This document shows, piece by piece, positions 53,026 to 61,835 of a stretch of 64,000 nt of DNA. Each line of letters starts with the position of its first letter. Position 1 is the stretch's first letter. A program made the translations under genes and the position numbers. The DNA is from Prevotella sp. (GTDB lineage: Bacteria; Bacteroidota; Bacteroidia; Bacteroidales; Bacteroidaceae), in the NCBI GenBank assembly GCA_017645645.1, contig JAGCOB010000014.1, positions 1 through 64,000 on the forward strand, written 5' to 3'. The notes beneath the pieces are model-generated. The model did not search any database, had not been told where the DNA came from, and worked only from the letters and a program-made list of their open reading frames with translations.

Positions 53026-53033
53026 CAAATATA
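53026..53033 (-). promoter_or_regulatory. -7 box of rfbA
   Basis: The minus strand reads TATATTTG, 28 bp before the rfbA start. Confidence 0.5.
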
Positions 53034-53036
53034 TAA

Positions 53037-53075
53037 AATAATTATCAATTATCAGTTGTCAATTATCAATTATTT
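53037..53075. repeat. AATTATC phrase repeat
   Basis: Five 7-bp units of AATTATC type between divergent promoters; they supply the -33 TTG (53056-53058) of the rightward gene. Confidence 0.7.
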
Positions 53076-53085
53076 CGTACCTTTG
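53056..53085 (+). promoter_or_regulatory. Promoter of the unknown 210-residue protein gene
   Basis: TTG at 53056-53058, 19-bp spacer, TACCTTTG at 53078-53085, 20 bp before the ATG. Confidence 0.6.
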
Positions 53086-53105
53086 CACCGTTAAATAAAT
53101 ATATT

Positions 53106-53738
53106 ATGGGATTTTTTTCAAAAATATTCGGTCGTAAGACTGATGAGGAACAACAGAAAGCAGGTGGCATGGAGGATTTCATGACACTGATACGGGTATA
53201 TTTCCAGGCAGTCATGGCAGCAGACCTCGGCATCACTAATCTTGCCGCCTTGCCTGACCTGCGCGTTTTCAAGGCAACGTTACATGTGCCTACCCAGAAC
53301 AACAAGCTCGGACTTGCAGAGAAATCACGCTGTAAGAAGATGCTGATGAATATCTATGGGATGGATGAGGAATTCACCAAGGAGATAGAGCAGAGTATCC
53401 GTAAGCGTTGTAAGAAACCGCAGGACATTCAGACTTACATGATCCAGTTCTCTGCCTTCTCGCAGGACCTGATGATGCTGACAGGTAATCTGATGAAATT
53501 CAAGCTTCGTCTGCCGGGATTCTTCAAGAGCGCCATCTATACGATGACAGAGAAAACGGTGAATGATATATTCAACAAAAATGACTTCTCGGATGCCGGT
53601 GTCATGAAAACGGTCGTGGCCATCCGCCAGTATGACCAGAAACTGGGTTTTACCCAGCAGTGGGTAACTCATTTCGTTTATAAGATAGTGATGCTTGCAA
53701 AGAAGGAAAAACGTCCGGCAGAGGCAGATTCGAAATAA
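53106..53738 (+). CDS. Conserved-looking protein of unknown function
   Basis: A 210-residue soluble protein, MGFFSKIFGRKTDEEQQ at the start, which resembles the short hydrophobic-basic beginnings of peripheral membrane proteins. It is rich in Lys and Met, mostly helical, with no signal peptide and no motif I recognise. It stands alone, with its own promoter, between rfbA and the coiled-coil/zapA/rny group, 75 bp before the next gene. I cannot assign a function; its regular composition and codon use are like those of its neighbours and support a real gene. Confidence 0.7.
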   Translation: MGFFSKIFGRKTDEEQQKAGGMEDFMTLIRVYFQAVMAADLGITNLAALPDLRVFKATLHVPTQNNKLGLAEKSRCKKMLMNIYGMDEEFTKEIEQSIRKRCKKPQDIQTYMIQFSAFSQDLMMLTGNLMKFKLRLPGFFKSAIYTMTEKTVNDIFNKNDFSDAGVMKTVVAIRQYDQKLGFTQQWVTHFVYKIVMLAKKEKRPAEADSK

Positions 53739-53786
53739 AAAACGTTAAATCTGCAAAGAAAGCAGGGCTAATAACGAAAAATATAC

Positions 53787-53794
53787 TACCTTTG
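53787..53794 (+). promoter_or_regulatory. -7 box of the coiled-coil/zapA/rny group
   Basis: TACCTTTG, 19 bp before the ATG at 53814. Confidence 0.55.
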
Positions 53795-53813
53795 TAAAAC
53801 AAAGCGAGCTACA

Positions 53814-54113
53814 ATGACGCCTAATGAGAAAACTTTAGCCACCTTTGAAACCCGTTTAAGGCAAATGATTCTCCGTTTTCAGGAACTGAGGAAGGAGAAC
53901 GAAGACTTGTATGCGTTGGTCGAGAAGAACGAGCAGAACATCAAGCAACTGCAGGCTAAGTTGGAACAGGGACAGCGTGATTACGACTCGCTCAAAATGG
54001 CGAAGATGATTGAGATTACCGATGGCGACTTAGACGGAGCCAAGGAAAGGTTATCGAAACTTATACGTGATGTCAATAAGTGCATTGCAATCCTCAGTGA
54101 CGAAGAACAATAG
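53814..54113 (+). CDS. Small coiled-coil protein upstream of zapA
   Basis: A 99-residue protein whose residues about 10-65 form one coiled coil (RLRQMILRFQELRKENEDLYALVEK...) with heptad spacing of Leu/Ile, followed by a short helical tail. It lies 14 bp before zapA. Position and form suggest a ZapB-like or other division-associated partner of ZapA; the sequence itself does not prove this. Confidence 0.7.
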   Translation: MTPNEKTLATFETRLRQMILRFQELRKENEDLYALVEKNEQNIKQLQAKLEQGQRDYDSLKMAKMIEITDGDLDGAKERLSKLIRDVNKCIAILSDEEQ

Positions 54114-54127
54114 GGAAAACAGGCAAA

Positions 54128-54433
54128 ATGGCATATCAGAACAAACTACATATACGGTTGCATGTCTACGATGAGGAAATCGAAGTCGGAATCAACAGAG
54201 AAGACGAAGAGTTCTATCGTTTGGCAGCCAAACTCATTACCGACCGTTATAATGCCTATGCTCAGGCATATAAGGGTCGTAAGAGTGAGCATACAATTTC
54301 GTTGATGACGCTCGTCGACATCGCGTTGTTGTATCAGAAGGAACGTTCGCACAATGATACTGCTCCCTATGATAATGTTCTTGCCCGCCTGACCGCTGAG
54401 ATTGAGGAAGCCTTGGGTACGTCGCCAAAATGA
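54128..54433 (+). CDS. zapA: Cell division protein ZapA
   Basis: A 101-residue protein of the ZapA family: an N-terminal beta part (LHIRLHVYDEEIEVGINREDEEFYRLAAKLI) and a C-terminal helix for dimer formation (HTISLMTLVDIALLYQKE). It binds FtsZ and bundles its filaments at the division site. It is 32 bp before rny and 14 bp after the coiled-coil gene. Confidence 0.85.
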   Translation: MAYQNKLHIRLHVYDEEIEVGINREDEEFYRLAAKLITDRYNAYAQAYKGRKSEHTISLMTLVDIALLYQKERSHNDTAPYDNVLARLTAEIEEALGTSPK

Positions 54434-54465
54434 CAAGAGAACATTAACTCAATATATATTATTTT

Positions 54466-56001
54466 ATGATTATTGTAATAATAACTGCCGTCGTAGCCCT
54501 TATATTAGGAGGGTTGTGCGGATTTTTGATTTTCCGTTTTGTTATTAAGGGAAAATATAATGAAATAGTGAGTGCGGCGAAGAAAGAGGCCGAGGTCATC
54601 AAGGAAAAGAAACTGCTGGAGGTCAAGGAGAAGTTCCTGAACAAGAAAAGCGAGTTGGAGAAGGAGGTACAACAGCGTAACCAGCATCTCCAGCAGAGCG
54701 AGAACAAGTTGAAGCAGCGTGAGATTTCCTTGAATCAGCGTCAGGAGGAACTGGGTCGTCGTAAGAATGAACTGGACAACCAGCAGACACGTATCGACAA
54801 CGAGAAGAAACTGCTCGTCATCAAGAACGAGGAACTGGAGAAGATGCAGATGCAGGAGCGTACGAAACTGGAGGAACTCTCCGGGTTGAGTGCGGAAGAG
54901 GCAAAGGCCCGTCTGGTGGAAGCCATGAAGGATGAGGCTAAGACCGATGCCGCCAGCTATATCAATGAGATCATGGATGAGGCGAAGCTCAATGCCAATG
55001 CGCAGGCCAAGAAGATTGTCATCCAGACTATCCAGCGTGTGGCAACGGAGACAGCTATTGAGAACTCTGTCAGTGTCTTCCATATCGACAACGATGATGT
55101 GAAAGGTCGTATTATCGGTCGTGAGGGACGTAACATCCGTGCCTTGGAGGCTGCCTGCGGTGTGGAGATTGTCGTTGACGACACTCCCGAGGCTATCGTC
55201 ATCTCTGCCTTCGATCCCATCCGTCGTGAGACCTGTCGTCTGGCCCTCCATCAACTGGTGAGTGACGGTCGTATCCATCCCGCCCGTATCGAGGAAGTGG
55301 TGGCAAAGGTGAAGAAGCAGTTGGAGAACGAGGTCATTGAGACCGGTAAGCGTACAGCTATCGACTTGGGTGTCCACGGCCTGCATCCAGAACTTATCCG
55401 TATCATCGGTAAGATGAAATACCGTTCTTCCTATGGACAGAACCTCTTGCAGCATGCTCGTGAGACGGCTAACCTCTGTGCCGTCATGGCTGCCGAGTTA
55501 GGACTGAACCCTAAGAAGGCAAAACGTGCCGGTCTGTTGCATGATATCGGTAAGGTGCCCGATGAGGATACCGAGGATCCACACGCACTCTATGGTGCCA
55601 AGATTGCAGAGAAATACAAGGAGAAACCTGATATCTGCAATGCCATCGGTGCTCACCATGACGAGATGGAGATGCAGACACTGCTGGCTCCTATCGTACA
55701 GATTTGTGATGCGATCAGCGGTGCCCGTCCTGGTGCTCGTCGTGAGATCGTGGAGGCCTATATCAAGCGTCTGAACGACCTGGAGGCAATCGCCATGAGC
55801 TATCCTGGTGTCACCAAGACCTATGCCATCCAGGCTGGTCGTGAACTTCGTGTCATCGTCGGTGCCGACAAGATGGACGACGCTGAGACAGAGGCACTCA
55901 GTGGTGAGATAGCTACGAAGATCCAGAACGAGATGACGTATCCGGGACAGGTGAAGATCACCGTTATCCGAGAGACGCGTTCTGTGGCTTATGCGAAATA
56001 A
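54466..56001 (+). CDS. rny: Ribonuclease Y
   Basis: A 511-residue endoribonuclease. One N-terminal membrane helix (about 1-24) is followed by a long coiled coil (about 25-160), a KH domain ([20 protein letters not shown], about 215-245) and an HD domain (about 325-420) with [13 protein letters not shown], where HD binds the metal. It starts mRNA decay at the inner membrane. The terminator at 56008-56035 closes the transcript. Confidence 0.97.
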   Translation: MIIVIITAVVALILGGLCGFLIFRFVIKGKYNEIVSAAKKEAEVIKEKKLLEVKEKFLNKKSELEKEVQQRNQHLQQSENKLKQREISLNQRQEELGRRKNELDNQQTRIDNEKKLLVIKNEELEKMQMQERTKLEELSGLSAEEAKARLVEAMKDEAKTDAASYINEIMDEAKLNANAQAKKIVIQTIQRVATETAIENSVSVFHIDNDDVKGRIIGREGRNIRALEAACGVEIVVDDTPEAIVISAFDPIRRETCRLALHQLVSDGRIHPARIEEVVAKVKKQLENEVIETGKRTAIDLGVHGLHPELIRIIGKMKYRSSYGQNLLQHARETANLCAVMAAELGLNPKKAKRAGLLHDIGKVPDEDTEDPHALYGAKIAEKYKEKPDICNAIGAHHDEMEMQTLLAPIVQICDAISGARPGARREIVEAYIKRLNDLEAIAMSYPGVTKTYAIQAGRELRVIVGADKMDDAETEALSGEIATKIQNEMTYPGQVKITVIRETRSVAYAK

Positions 56002-56007
56002 AAGAGA

Positions 56008-56035
56008 AAGGCTTGGAAATTTCCAAGCCTTTTTT
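56008..56035. terminator. Bidirectional terminator after rny
   Basis: Stem AAGGCTTGGAAATTTCCAAGCCTT with a T tail; it serves rny and the convergent oxidoreductase gene. Confidence 0.85.
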
Positions 56036-56036
56036 C

Positions 56037-57026
56037 TTATCTCTTATCCATGGGGTAGTGGACACCCCATTTGAAACGCAGGTCGTCCATCAGTTTCATA
56101 ATATATAAGGTCTCGTCCAAGGGCATGTAGGGTGTTTCTGTCAACCCGTTGTTGATGGCATCCTTACAAGCCAGGAATTGGTATTCGTACCCCGTGATCT
56201 GTTGGGGCACCTTGATCTCCTCCACGAAGACACGGTCACGCTTGTATATCTTCACGCTCTGAGGATTATTGATATTATCTACGATGAGATAACCTTCCGT
56301 GCCACAGATGGTGCCCTGGTTGTCGTTGACACAACATGCCGATGACTGGATGTTTGCCATGATGCCACCCTCCATCCGCCATGAGATGGTGTTGGTAAGG
56401 TCCATCCCCGTGTCCGACTTCATACATTGTGACTCCATCTGCTCTATCTTGGCATCGCAGAACATACGGACGAAATTGATGCCATAGACTCCAAGGTCGA
56501 GCAAGGCACCGCCGCAGAGGTCGGCACGCATGATACGCGGCTTGTCACCCATGCTGTAACCGATACTGCCTGTCAGCAGGCGCAACTCACCGAGTCTGCC
56601 GCTCTTGATGATCTTACGGATGGTCTTTACGACAGGTTGATAGCGTGTCCAGATAGCCTCTGCGAGAAATACTTTCTTTTCACGAGCCGCCTTCACAATG
56701 GCAATACTCTGCTCATAATTCGCCATGAAGGCTTTCTCTACCAGACAGGGCTTCCCTTTCTGGATAGCCTCCATCGTCACGTCGAAATGATGGGAGTGGG
56801 GGGTACCTACATAGACGAGGTCGATATCCTCTGCGTCCAGTAATTCAGAATAAGAGCCATAGGCATGAGGGATTCCCCATTTCCGGGCAAATGCCTCTGC
56901 CTTGGACAGGGTACGTGAGGCTACTGCCTCGCAGGTGACACCTTCCAGCCGCTGAATCGTGTATGCAGCCTTCTCGGCAATCCACCCTGTGGCAATGATA
57001 CCTACTCGTAAGTCATTCTGTTTCAT
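56037..57026 (-). CDS. Gfo/Idh/MocA-family oxidoreductase
   Basis: A 329-residue NAD(P)-dependent dehydrogenase. The Rossmann motif is VGIIATGWIAEKAA, followed by DLVYVGTPHSHHFD and CLVEKAFMAN, where EK(A) is the conserved Lys motif of the family, and ALLDLGVYGINFVRMF. Substrates of this family are sugars, inositols or dihydrodiols; the present one is unknown. The ATG at 57026 gives the usual beginning; another is at 57059. It lies 41 bp after the double Rid-domain gene on the same strand. Confidence 0.88.
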   Translation of the reverse strand: MKQNDLRVGIIATGWIAEKAAYTIQRLEGVTCEAVASRTLSKAEAFARKWGIPHAYGSYSELLDAEDIDLVYVGTPHSHHFDVTMEAIQKGKPCLVEKAFMANYEQSIAIVKAAREKKVFLAEAIWTRYQPVVKTIRKIIKSGRLGELRLLTGSIGYSMGDKPRIMRADLCGGALLDLGVYGINFVRMFCDAKIEQMESQCMKSDTGMDLTNTISWRMEGGIMANIQSSACCVNDNQGTICGTEGYLIVDNINNPQSVKIYKRDRVFVEEIKVPQQITGYEYQFLACKDAINNGLTETPYMPLDETLYIMKLMDDLRFKWGVHYPMDKR

Positions 57027-57067
57027 AGTTCTGTTGTTTAGTTTTGGTGTTGTAATCATTGTGCTGT

Positions 57068-58213
57068 TTAGAAAGCCTCAAACTGCGGGTTGTCCACTTT
57101 CTTGACTGCCATGCACTCCATCTCTACCAGCCATCCCGGACGACAGACGGATGCGTGGACGATGACGTATGGCTTGCCGTGGAAACGCTCCTCGTAGAGT
57201 TGTTTCACCACCTGATAATCGGCAGTGTCACGAAGATAGACAATCATATACCCGACATCCTCGTAGGTGCATTCCGCCTCGGCAAGCAGCGTCTCTACAT
57301 TCTCCCACATACGGTGGGTCTGCTGGCGGACATCTTTCGGATACATAATCTCTCCCTTGTTATTGATGCTTGCCGTACCCGAGATGAACACGTGTCGGCG
57401 GTCCTGATAGTCCACACGGGTACCACGCTCAAAGCTCACTCCATAGTCGCTGGTGCGGTTGAGGTGCGTAGGAGCATACAAGTAGTGGATCTGTTTTTCC
57501 TTGATGCCTGCGATGGCATAGTTGTCCATCTGTGACAATACATTCGGGTCAGCCTGTCTGCCACCGATACCTGTAGAGGCGATGAAATGCGTGTTGACCG
57601 TCAGTCCCTGCGTAAAGAAGAACTGGTTACGGGCGCGGACGACACCACCGTAGTTCAGGTCTACGTCGTTGACGAAGATCCAGGTGCGGATACAGTTGTC
57701 CTTCAGCGTACATCCCTCCTCAATCAGTTGCATGCTGTATTCGTTGAAGAGCAGGCGCATCTGGTATTCCGAGTTTGCCGCCATGTTATGGGCACTGCCG
57801 TTCCACAGGTGGCGGAAACTGCCGTGACTGACTTCATACAGTCCACTTTTGCCGACCCCTGTCTGCACACCTGTCATCAGGTATACCCAGAGGGCGACCT
57901 TCGTGCCGTCCAGCGGAGCCTGTTGGATAATGCTCTTGGCACAGTCGGTAACGTCATTGACAATGATATCGTCAGCCTGATTGGCAGCATCACTGAGAAG
58001 GTAACGCTTGAAGACACTGCGTGCCCCCTTCAGTTCTTCATTAATGAGGGCGTTATAGGCATTGAATATAGCGTTGAGTTGTTCTGCATAGGGTAGGGTG
58101 GCATCGTCCACGTGAATCATGGCGTGGTATTCTTTCACCTCAGTCCCGTTATCGAACATTGATATTTCGGCATGTGCCTTTTCAAATGTAATTGTCTTGA
58201 TAGAGTGACTCAT
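57068..58213 (-). CDS. Tandem Rid (YjgF/YER057c)-domain protein
   Basis: A 381-residue protein with a degenerate Rid-like N-terminal half and a C-terminal half (about 250-370) that is clearly Rid/YjgF-like (RRHVFISGTASINNKGEIMYPKDVRQQTHRMWENVETLLAEA, VYLRD, PYVIVHASVCRPGWLVEMEC). Rid proteins deaminate reactive enamines; two-domain forms such as chorismatases do other chemistry, so the role is open. The start at 58213 is preferred because it follows a full promoter; upstream codons lie over that promoter. Confidence 0.8.
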   Translation of the reverse strand: MSHSIKTITFEKAHAEISMFDNGTEVKEYHAMIHVDDATLPYAEQLNAIFNAYNALINEELKGARSVFKRYLLSDAANQADDIIVNDVTDCAKSIIQQAPLDGTKVALWVYLMTGVQTGVGKSGLYEVSHGSFRHLWNGSAHNMAANSEYQMRLLFNEYSMQLIEEGCTLKDNCIRTWIFVNDVDLNYGGVVRARNQFFFTQGLTVNTHFIASTGIGGRQADPNVLSQMDNYAIAGIKEKQIHYLYAPTHLNRTSDYGVSFERGTRVDYQDRRHVFISGTASINNKGEIMYPKDVRQQTHRMWENVETLLAEAECTYEDVGYMIVYLRDTADYQVVKQLYEERFHGKPYVIVHASVCRPGWLVEMECMAVKKVDNPQFEAF

Positions 58214-58230
58214 ATATCGTAATTTGGGGA

Positions 58231-58262
58231 CAAAGGTACGAAAAATCGAGAGAAAGACCAAA
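58231..58262 (-). promoter_or_regulatory. Promoter of the Rid-domain gene
   Basis: Minus strand TTTG (58262-58259), 20-bp spacer, TACCTTTG (58238-58231), 17 bp before the ATG. Confidence 0.75.
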
Positions 58263-58295
58263 TGTATTTGGGCTTTCTTTGCATGGAATGCTTTG

Positions 58296-58383
58296 TTCCA
58301 CCCTATGGAACGCTTTGTTCCACCCTATGGAACGTTTTGTTCCACCCTATGGAACGCTTTGTTCCACCCTATGGAACTAGTCG
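58296..58383. repeat. 22-bp tandem repeat array B (four units)
   Basis: The 352-bp gap 58214-58565 holds two divergent promoters and this array. Four exact 22-bp units of TTCCACCCTATGGAACGCTTTG, differing at very few bases, follow one another without spacers. The unit is that of array A at 26528-26659. Each contains TTCCA-N6-TGGAA. Confidence 0.9.
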
Positions 58384-58498
58384 TCTCAAAGGTGTTTGAG
58401 ACTATATATTAATAAGGTATCGTGTACTTATTTGTTGAAAAATGAAAGTTTTTTTAAAATTATTTTGGCAATTTATCGTTTATTTCGTGGAAATTGTT

Positions 58499-58506
58499 TA
58501 CTTTTG
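58499..58506 (+). promoter_or_regulatory. -7 box of the tagged secreted protein gene
   Basis: TACTTTTG, 59 bp before the ATG; no -33 element at the right distance. Confidence 0.5.
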
Positions 58507-58565
58507 CAGCGATTAGTCATAAATCATTAATAATACATCAATATTAACATTTAAATTAGTAGCTT

Positions 58566-59801
58566 ATGAAAAAATTTACGCTTACGATTGTTGCAGCCCT
58601 TGTGGCTGTAGTTGCATTTGGACAGGAGTCCAGAAAAGAAAGCGCTCTCCAGCCTTCCTTGGATGGTAAGATTGTCGCAGAGACTGTAGAGAAGAAGTTG
58701 GATAAGAAGTCTTCTGCTTCTCAAAGAGCAGCCTCTACGGTTGATGATCTGGTAGGTGATTATTATTGGACATATCAGACATCGAGTACTATAGCCGCAG
58801 ACCCTTCTACAATAGAACCAACCGATAAAAGTTGTTTTGTGACGATTACGGCAACTGGGAATGAGGACGAGCTTTTGCTTTCCGGTGGCTTGTTTGAGCA
58901 GCCGGTAACAGGAACGGTAAATTGGGAATATGGTGTTGTTATAATTCCTAGAGATCAGGTTGCTTATATCGATGAGGAGGATGGAGCATGTAATTTGTAT
59001 GATCTTTTTTATGATACAGAATCTACAAGTTGGAAGACTTACACCGGTATTTATGCTTATATTCAAAGGGATGGTAGCTTAGCGTTTGATGATACTCAAT
59101 GGCTGTGTTATATTTTTACTGAAGGTGACTGGGCTGGTTATCTTATGACACCGTATACGCTCCCAGGTAGTGTTATGACCAAACTCGATCCTACAGAATA
59201 TAATATAGAGCATGGGCAGGTTACCTTCGAAAATGGAACGATGGATTCTTTCACCACTATTGATGCTGATGACGACGGAAATACATGGTATCGCTTAGGT
59301 ATGGCTGGACATTACTCTGGTGCAGGTGTTACCTCTGCCAGTTATGCAGGTGGTAGTGTACTTACACCCGACAACTACCTGGTATCTCCGAAGGTGGCTC
59401 TGGGCGGTAAGATAACTTTCTATGCTGCCGCACAGGATCAGGCATGGCCTGGTGAAGTGTTCAACGTAGCAGTATCCACTACTGGCAATACCTCGGCAGC
59501 CGACTTCACCAATATATGGGAAGCTGATAAGACGATGACTGCTGGCGGCTGGTTCAAGTATGAGGCTGACCTCAGTAAATACGCTGGTCAGGAGGGTTAT
59601 GTTGCCATTCGTCACTATAACTGTACAGATATGTTCCGTCTGAATGTCGACGACATCACCATTACGGATGCGACCGGTATCAAAATTGTGAAGATGGGTA
59701 AGGACGGAAAGGCTATCTGGTACAACCTCAACGGTACACGTGTTGACAAGCCTACCAAGGGTGTCTTCATCCAGGACGGCAAGAAGGTCGTAGTGAAATA
59801 A
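58566..59801 (+). CDS. Secreted protein with choice-of-anchor/cleaved-adhesin-like domain and C-terminal tag
   Basis: A 411-residue exported protein. The signal peptide is KKFTLTIVAALVAVVAFG. An unassigned beta domain (about 60-210) precedes a jelly-roll domain (about 220-370; FENGTMDSFTTIDADDDGNTW, SASYAGGSVLTPDNYLVSP, VAVSTTGNT), as in the cleaved-adhesin or choice-of-anchor J families. The end carries the IWYNLNGTRV..KGVFIQDGKK tag found on the pectin enzymes. It probably binds a surface or host ligand; that is inference. Confidence 0.8.
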   Translation: MKKFTLTIVAALVAVVAFGQESRKESALQPSLDGKIVAETVEKKLDKKSSASQRAASTVDDLVGDYYWTYQTSSTIAADPSTIEPTDKSCFVTITATGNEDELLLSGGLFEQPVTGTVNWEYGVVIIPRDQVAYIDEEDGACNLYDLFYDTESTSWKTYTGIYAYIQRDGSLAFDDTQWLCYIFTEGDWAGYLMTPYTLPGSVMTKLDPTEYNIEHGQVTFENGTMDSFTTIDADDDGNTWYRLGMAGHYSGAGVTSASYAGGSVLTPDNYLVSPKVALGGKITFYAAAQDQAWPGEVFNVAVSTTGNTSAADFTNIWEADKTMTAGGWFKYEADLSKYAGQEGYVAIRHYNCTDMFRLNVDDITITDATGIKIVKMGKDGKAIWYNLNGTRVDKPTKGVFIQDGKKVVVK

Positions 59802-59811
59802 TAAATAAAAC

Positions 59812-60417
59812 TTAGATTTTATTGATATCAACGTATCCGTGCATCACCGCATAAATGGTGAGCGCGGATACGCTTTTTATACCCAGTTTCTCCACGATGT
59901 TCTTGCGGTGGGTAATCACCGTGGAGAGACCAATATGCAGGCGGTCGGCTATCTCTTTGTTGATGAATCCCTGAACGATGAGTGACATAACCTCTATCTC
60001 ACGGTCAGAGAGGATTTTCTGTTGCAGTACCTTGGGCATAGGAGGCAGATGCTCTCCCTTCCCATGTGCATGCTGTGCCAGCATCAGAATCTGGCGGATC
60101 AGTTGAGGCTCTGGCTGGTTGATACAAAGACTATGGAACTCCGATAGTTGTGCGGTATCTTCCAGTTGCAGGGTCAGTACGATGGTCTTGCGCTGTCGCT
60201 CCAGGAAGAAGGGGCGTTCCTGAAGGACGATATTCATCGAGACGAAGTAATGGAAATAACTGTCAGGGTTGTTGGCTGTTAGTTCTGCGAAGGAGCCGAA
60301 AGTATCAACCGTCATAATGGGTATGACGTTCTGTAAGATCTGCTTCAGTCCTAATGTGGCTAAGGTATTTGCGTCGACAATAGCAATTCGGGGCCTTCCC
60401 TGTAGTGCGTGCTCCAT
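59812..60417 (-). CDS. LuxR-type regulator with receiver-like domain lacking a clear phospho-acceptor
   Basis: A 201-residue protein. The N-terminal half starts like a receiver (RIAIVDANTLATLGLKQIL), but the strand that should hold the phospho-acceptor Asp reads YFVSMNIV, so phosphorylation at the normal site is unlikely. The C-terminal half is a LuxR helix-turn-helix (LSDREIEVMSLIVQGFINKEIADRLHIGLSTVITHRKNIVEKLGI). It starts 7 bp after the RelA/SpoT-domain gene and closes the leftward cluster. The ATG at 60417 is preferred over an adjacent GTG. Confidence 0.85.
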   Translation of the reverse strand: MEHALQGRPRIAIVDANTLATLGLKQILQNVIPIMTVDTFGSFAELTANNPDSYFHYFVSMNIVLQERPFFLERQRKTIVLTLQLEDTAQLSEFHSLCINQPEPQLIRQILMLAQHAHGKGEHLPPMPKVLQQKILSDREIEVMSLIVQGFINKEIADRLHIGLSTVITHRKNIVEKLGIKSVSALTIYAVMHGYVDINKI

Positions 60418-60424
60418 CACTTGT

Positions 60425-61519
60425 CTATTTGTTCATAAAGGCAAGCTTACTGGCTTGCTTGAGAATAATCTCTGCCATGGCATTGTTATGTTCCGACTTC
60501 CCGTTGATGATGTCGAACATCCATTTTATTCCCTGTTTTCCTCCGTCAGACTTCAGGATATGCACAATACAGAGATTCTGCAGTCCGACGTTGGAGGACA
60601 GAATGTCAATATCTGTGGAGCCTAACTGGAAGAGGGCCAGTTGGTAGGCATCGTCATCGTTCTCTTTGATCATGCGCTCCACGTCTCCTAAGGTATTCAT
60701 GCCCATGGCCCGTAAGAGCTTGAGATAGGGCATCGGGGAGGATTGATGCAGTTCTGCCTGTGTGATGGCTGCGATTCGCTTGTTGAGTTTGTCGAAAGGC
60801 TGCGTCTCCGTATAGGAACGGAAAGCGTCGCCGTCAAGGAGTACCTCCTCCAGTTTACCGTCTTGTACCAGACTCTGAATCTGTCGGCGGTAGTCGCTGA
60901 TATCGGTACGGATACGGCTGAACTCGTTATCGGCAAGTTCCAGCATACCGGCTAAACGGCTCAGGGCGCGATGGTATTCCAGGGGAGTCTCTATCTCGCT
61001 CTTGTAGCCAATGTCGTGCTGGATGGCTGACCATACATGTTGCAGTGCCGTCCGCATCTGGAGTTCAAAAGGAATCTCGTTTAACTCCGGATACTGCTCG
61101 TCATAGAAGATGGTCTTGGGCAGTCTGCAGATATAATGCAGTGAGTTATAGCCGAAACTGTCGAACTGGTGCATCTTACGCTTATCGATGGAGTTGGCCC
61201 AGTCGATGTCAAACAATGACTCTGCCATTGACGCAATGCGGTCGACATCCTCATTGTAGAACGTGATGATGCGTGCCCCGAAGATATCCGTGATATCTGT
61301 GATAGACTGATACTTGGAACCTTTCCGTTCCAACTTGCCGGCAAAGGATTCCTCAGCCTTGATACGGGACTCCATGGAGTTCAGTTCGATACCGGCCTGC
61401 TTTACTAAGTCTTTGAGCTTTTTCATCACCACTTGCTGAAGAAGACTATACACAGGAAGTTTCTCCCGATAGTCTTCTAACAGCATGGTGCAGTGTAAGT
61501 CCAGTCCGTAGTCCTTCAT
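60425..61519 (-). CDS. RelA/SpoT-domain alarmone-synthetase-like protein with helical C-terminus
   Basis: A 364-residue protein. Residues about 30-215 are a RelA/SpoT nucleotidyltransferase domain: SRIKAEESFAGKLERK (ATP site), ITDIFGARIITFY, FGYNSLHYI and FELQMRTALQHVWSAIQH. The usual DYIxxPKxNGY motif is altered to HQFDSFGY. There is no HD hydrolase domain. The last 150 residues are helical and may be regulatory. It may make (p)ppGpp or another pyrophosphorylated nucleotide; activity is an inference. The start at 61519 (ATG) lies 4 bp after the STAS gene. Confidence 0.85.
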   Translation of the reverse strand: MKDYGLDLHCTMLLEDYREKLPVYSLLQQVVMKKLKDLVKQAGIELNSMESRIKAEESFAGKLERKGSKYQSITDITDIFGARIITFYNEDVDRIASMAESLFDIDWANSIDKRKMHQFDSFGYNSLHYICRLPKTIFYDEQYPELNEIPFELQMRTALQHVWSAIQHDIGYKSEIETPLEYHRALSRLAGMLELADNEFSRIRTDISDYRRQIQSLVQDGKLEEVLLDGDAFRSYTETQPFDKLNKRIAAITQAELHQSSPMPYLKLLRAMGMNTLGDVERMIKENDDDAYQLALFQLGSTDIDILSSNVGLQNLCIVHILKSDGGKQGIKWMFDIINGKSEHNNAMAEIILKQASKLAFMNK

Positions 61520-61523
61520 GTAC

Positions 61524-61826
61524 TTATTTAATCTCAAAGAGATTGAAGAATCCGGTCATCATGAAGACCTTCTTGATCTCATCATTGATGTTCTCAATGA
61601 TAACCTTTCCACCCTTTGCAGCAGTCTCTTTTCTGAGACTCAGGAAAAGACGAAGTCCCGAACTGCTAATGTATTCCAACTTAGAACAGTCAAGTGTGAT
61701 CTCTTTGTCAGCATTGTCCATCAAGGGCTGCATGTCTTTAGCAGCCTGGATGGCAGCAGGAGTGTCAAGACGACCGTCCATCAGTGCGGTTAAACCGCCG
61801 TTTTGTTCTTTAATTTCAATCTTCAT
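61524..61826 (-). CDS. STAS-domain anti-anti-sigma factor-like protein
   Basis: A 100-residue SpoIIAA/RsbV-type protein: LTALMDGRLDTPAAIQ, ITLDCSKLEYISSSGLRLFLSLRK and VFMMTGFFNLFEI. The Ser pair in YISSSGLR holds the residue that is phosphorylated in studied members. Usually it acts with a kinase and a phosphatase on a sigma factor or on another target; none is coded in the window. It lies 9 bp after the lipoprotein gene and 4 bp before the RelA/SpoT-domain gene. Confidence 0.9.
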   Translation of the reverse strand: MKIEIKEQNGGLTALMDGRLDTPAAIQAAKDMQPLMDNADKEITLDCSKLEYISSSGLRLFLSLRKETAAKGGKVIIENINDEIKKVFMMTGFFNLFEIK

Positions 61827-61835
61827 AGTGTAATC

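Noticed and set aside
54505..55455. 316-codon frame antisense to rny, rich in Leu, Thr and His
   Set aside because: It mirrors the coiled-coil codons of RNase Y; composition is not that of a real protein. The frames antisense to the glycosyltransferase (5521-6627) and to the DUF4924/rfbD pair (43137-44096) are of the same kind.
58296..58383. CRISPR array
   Set aside because: The 22-bp units follow each other without spacers, and there are no cas genes. The same holds for 26528-26659.
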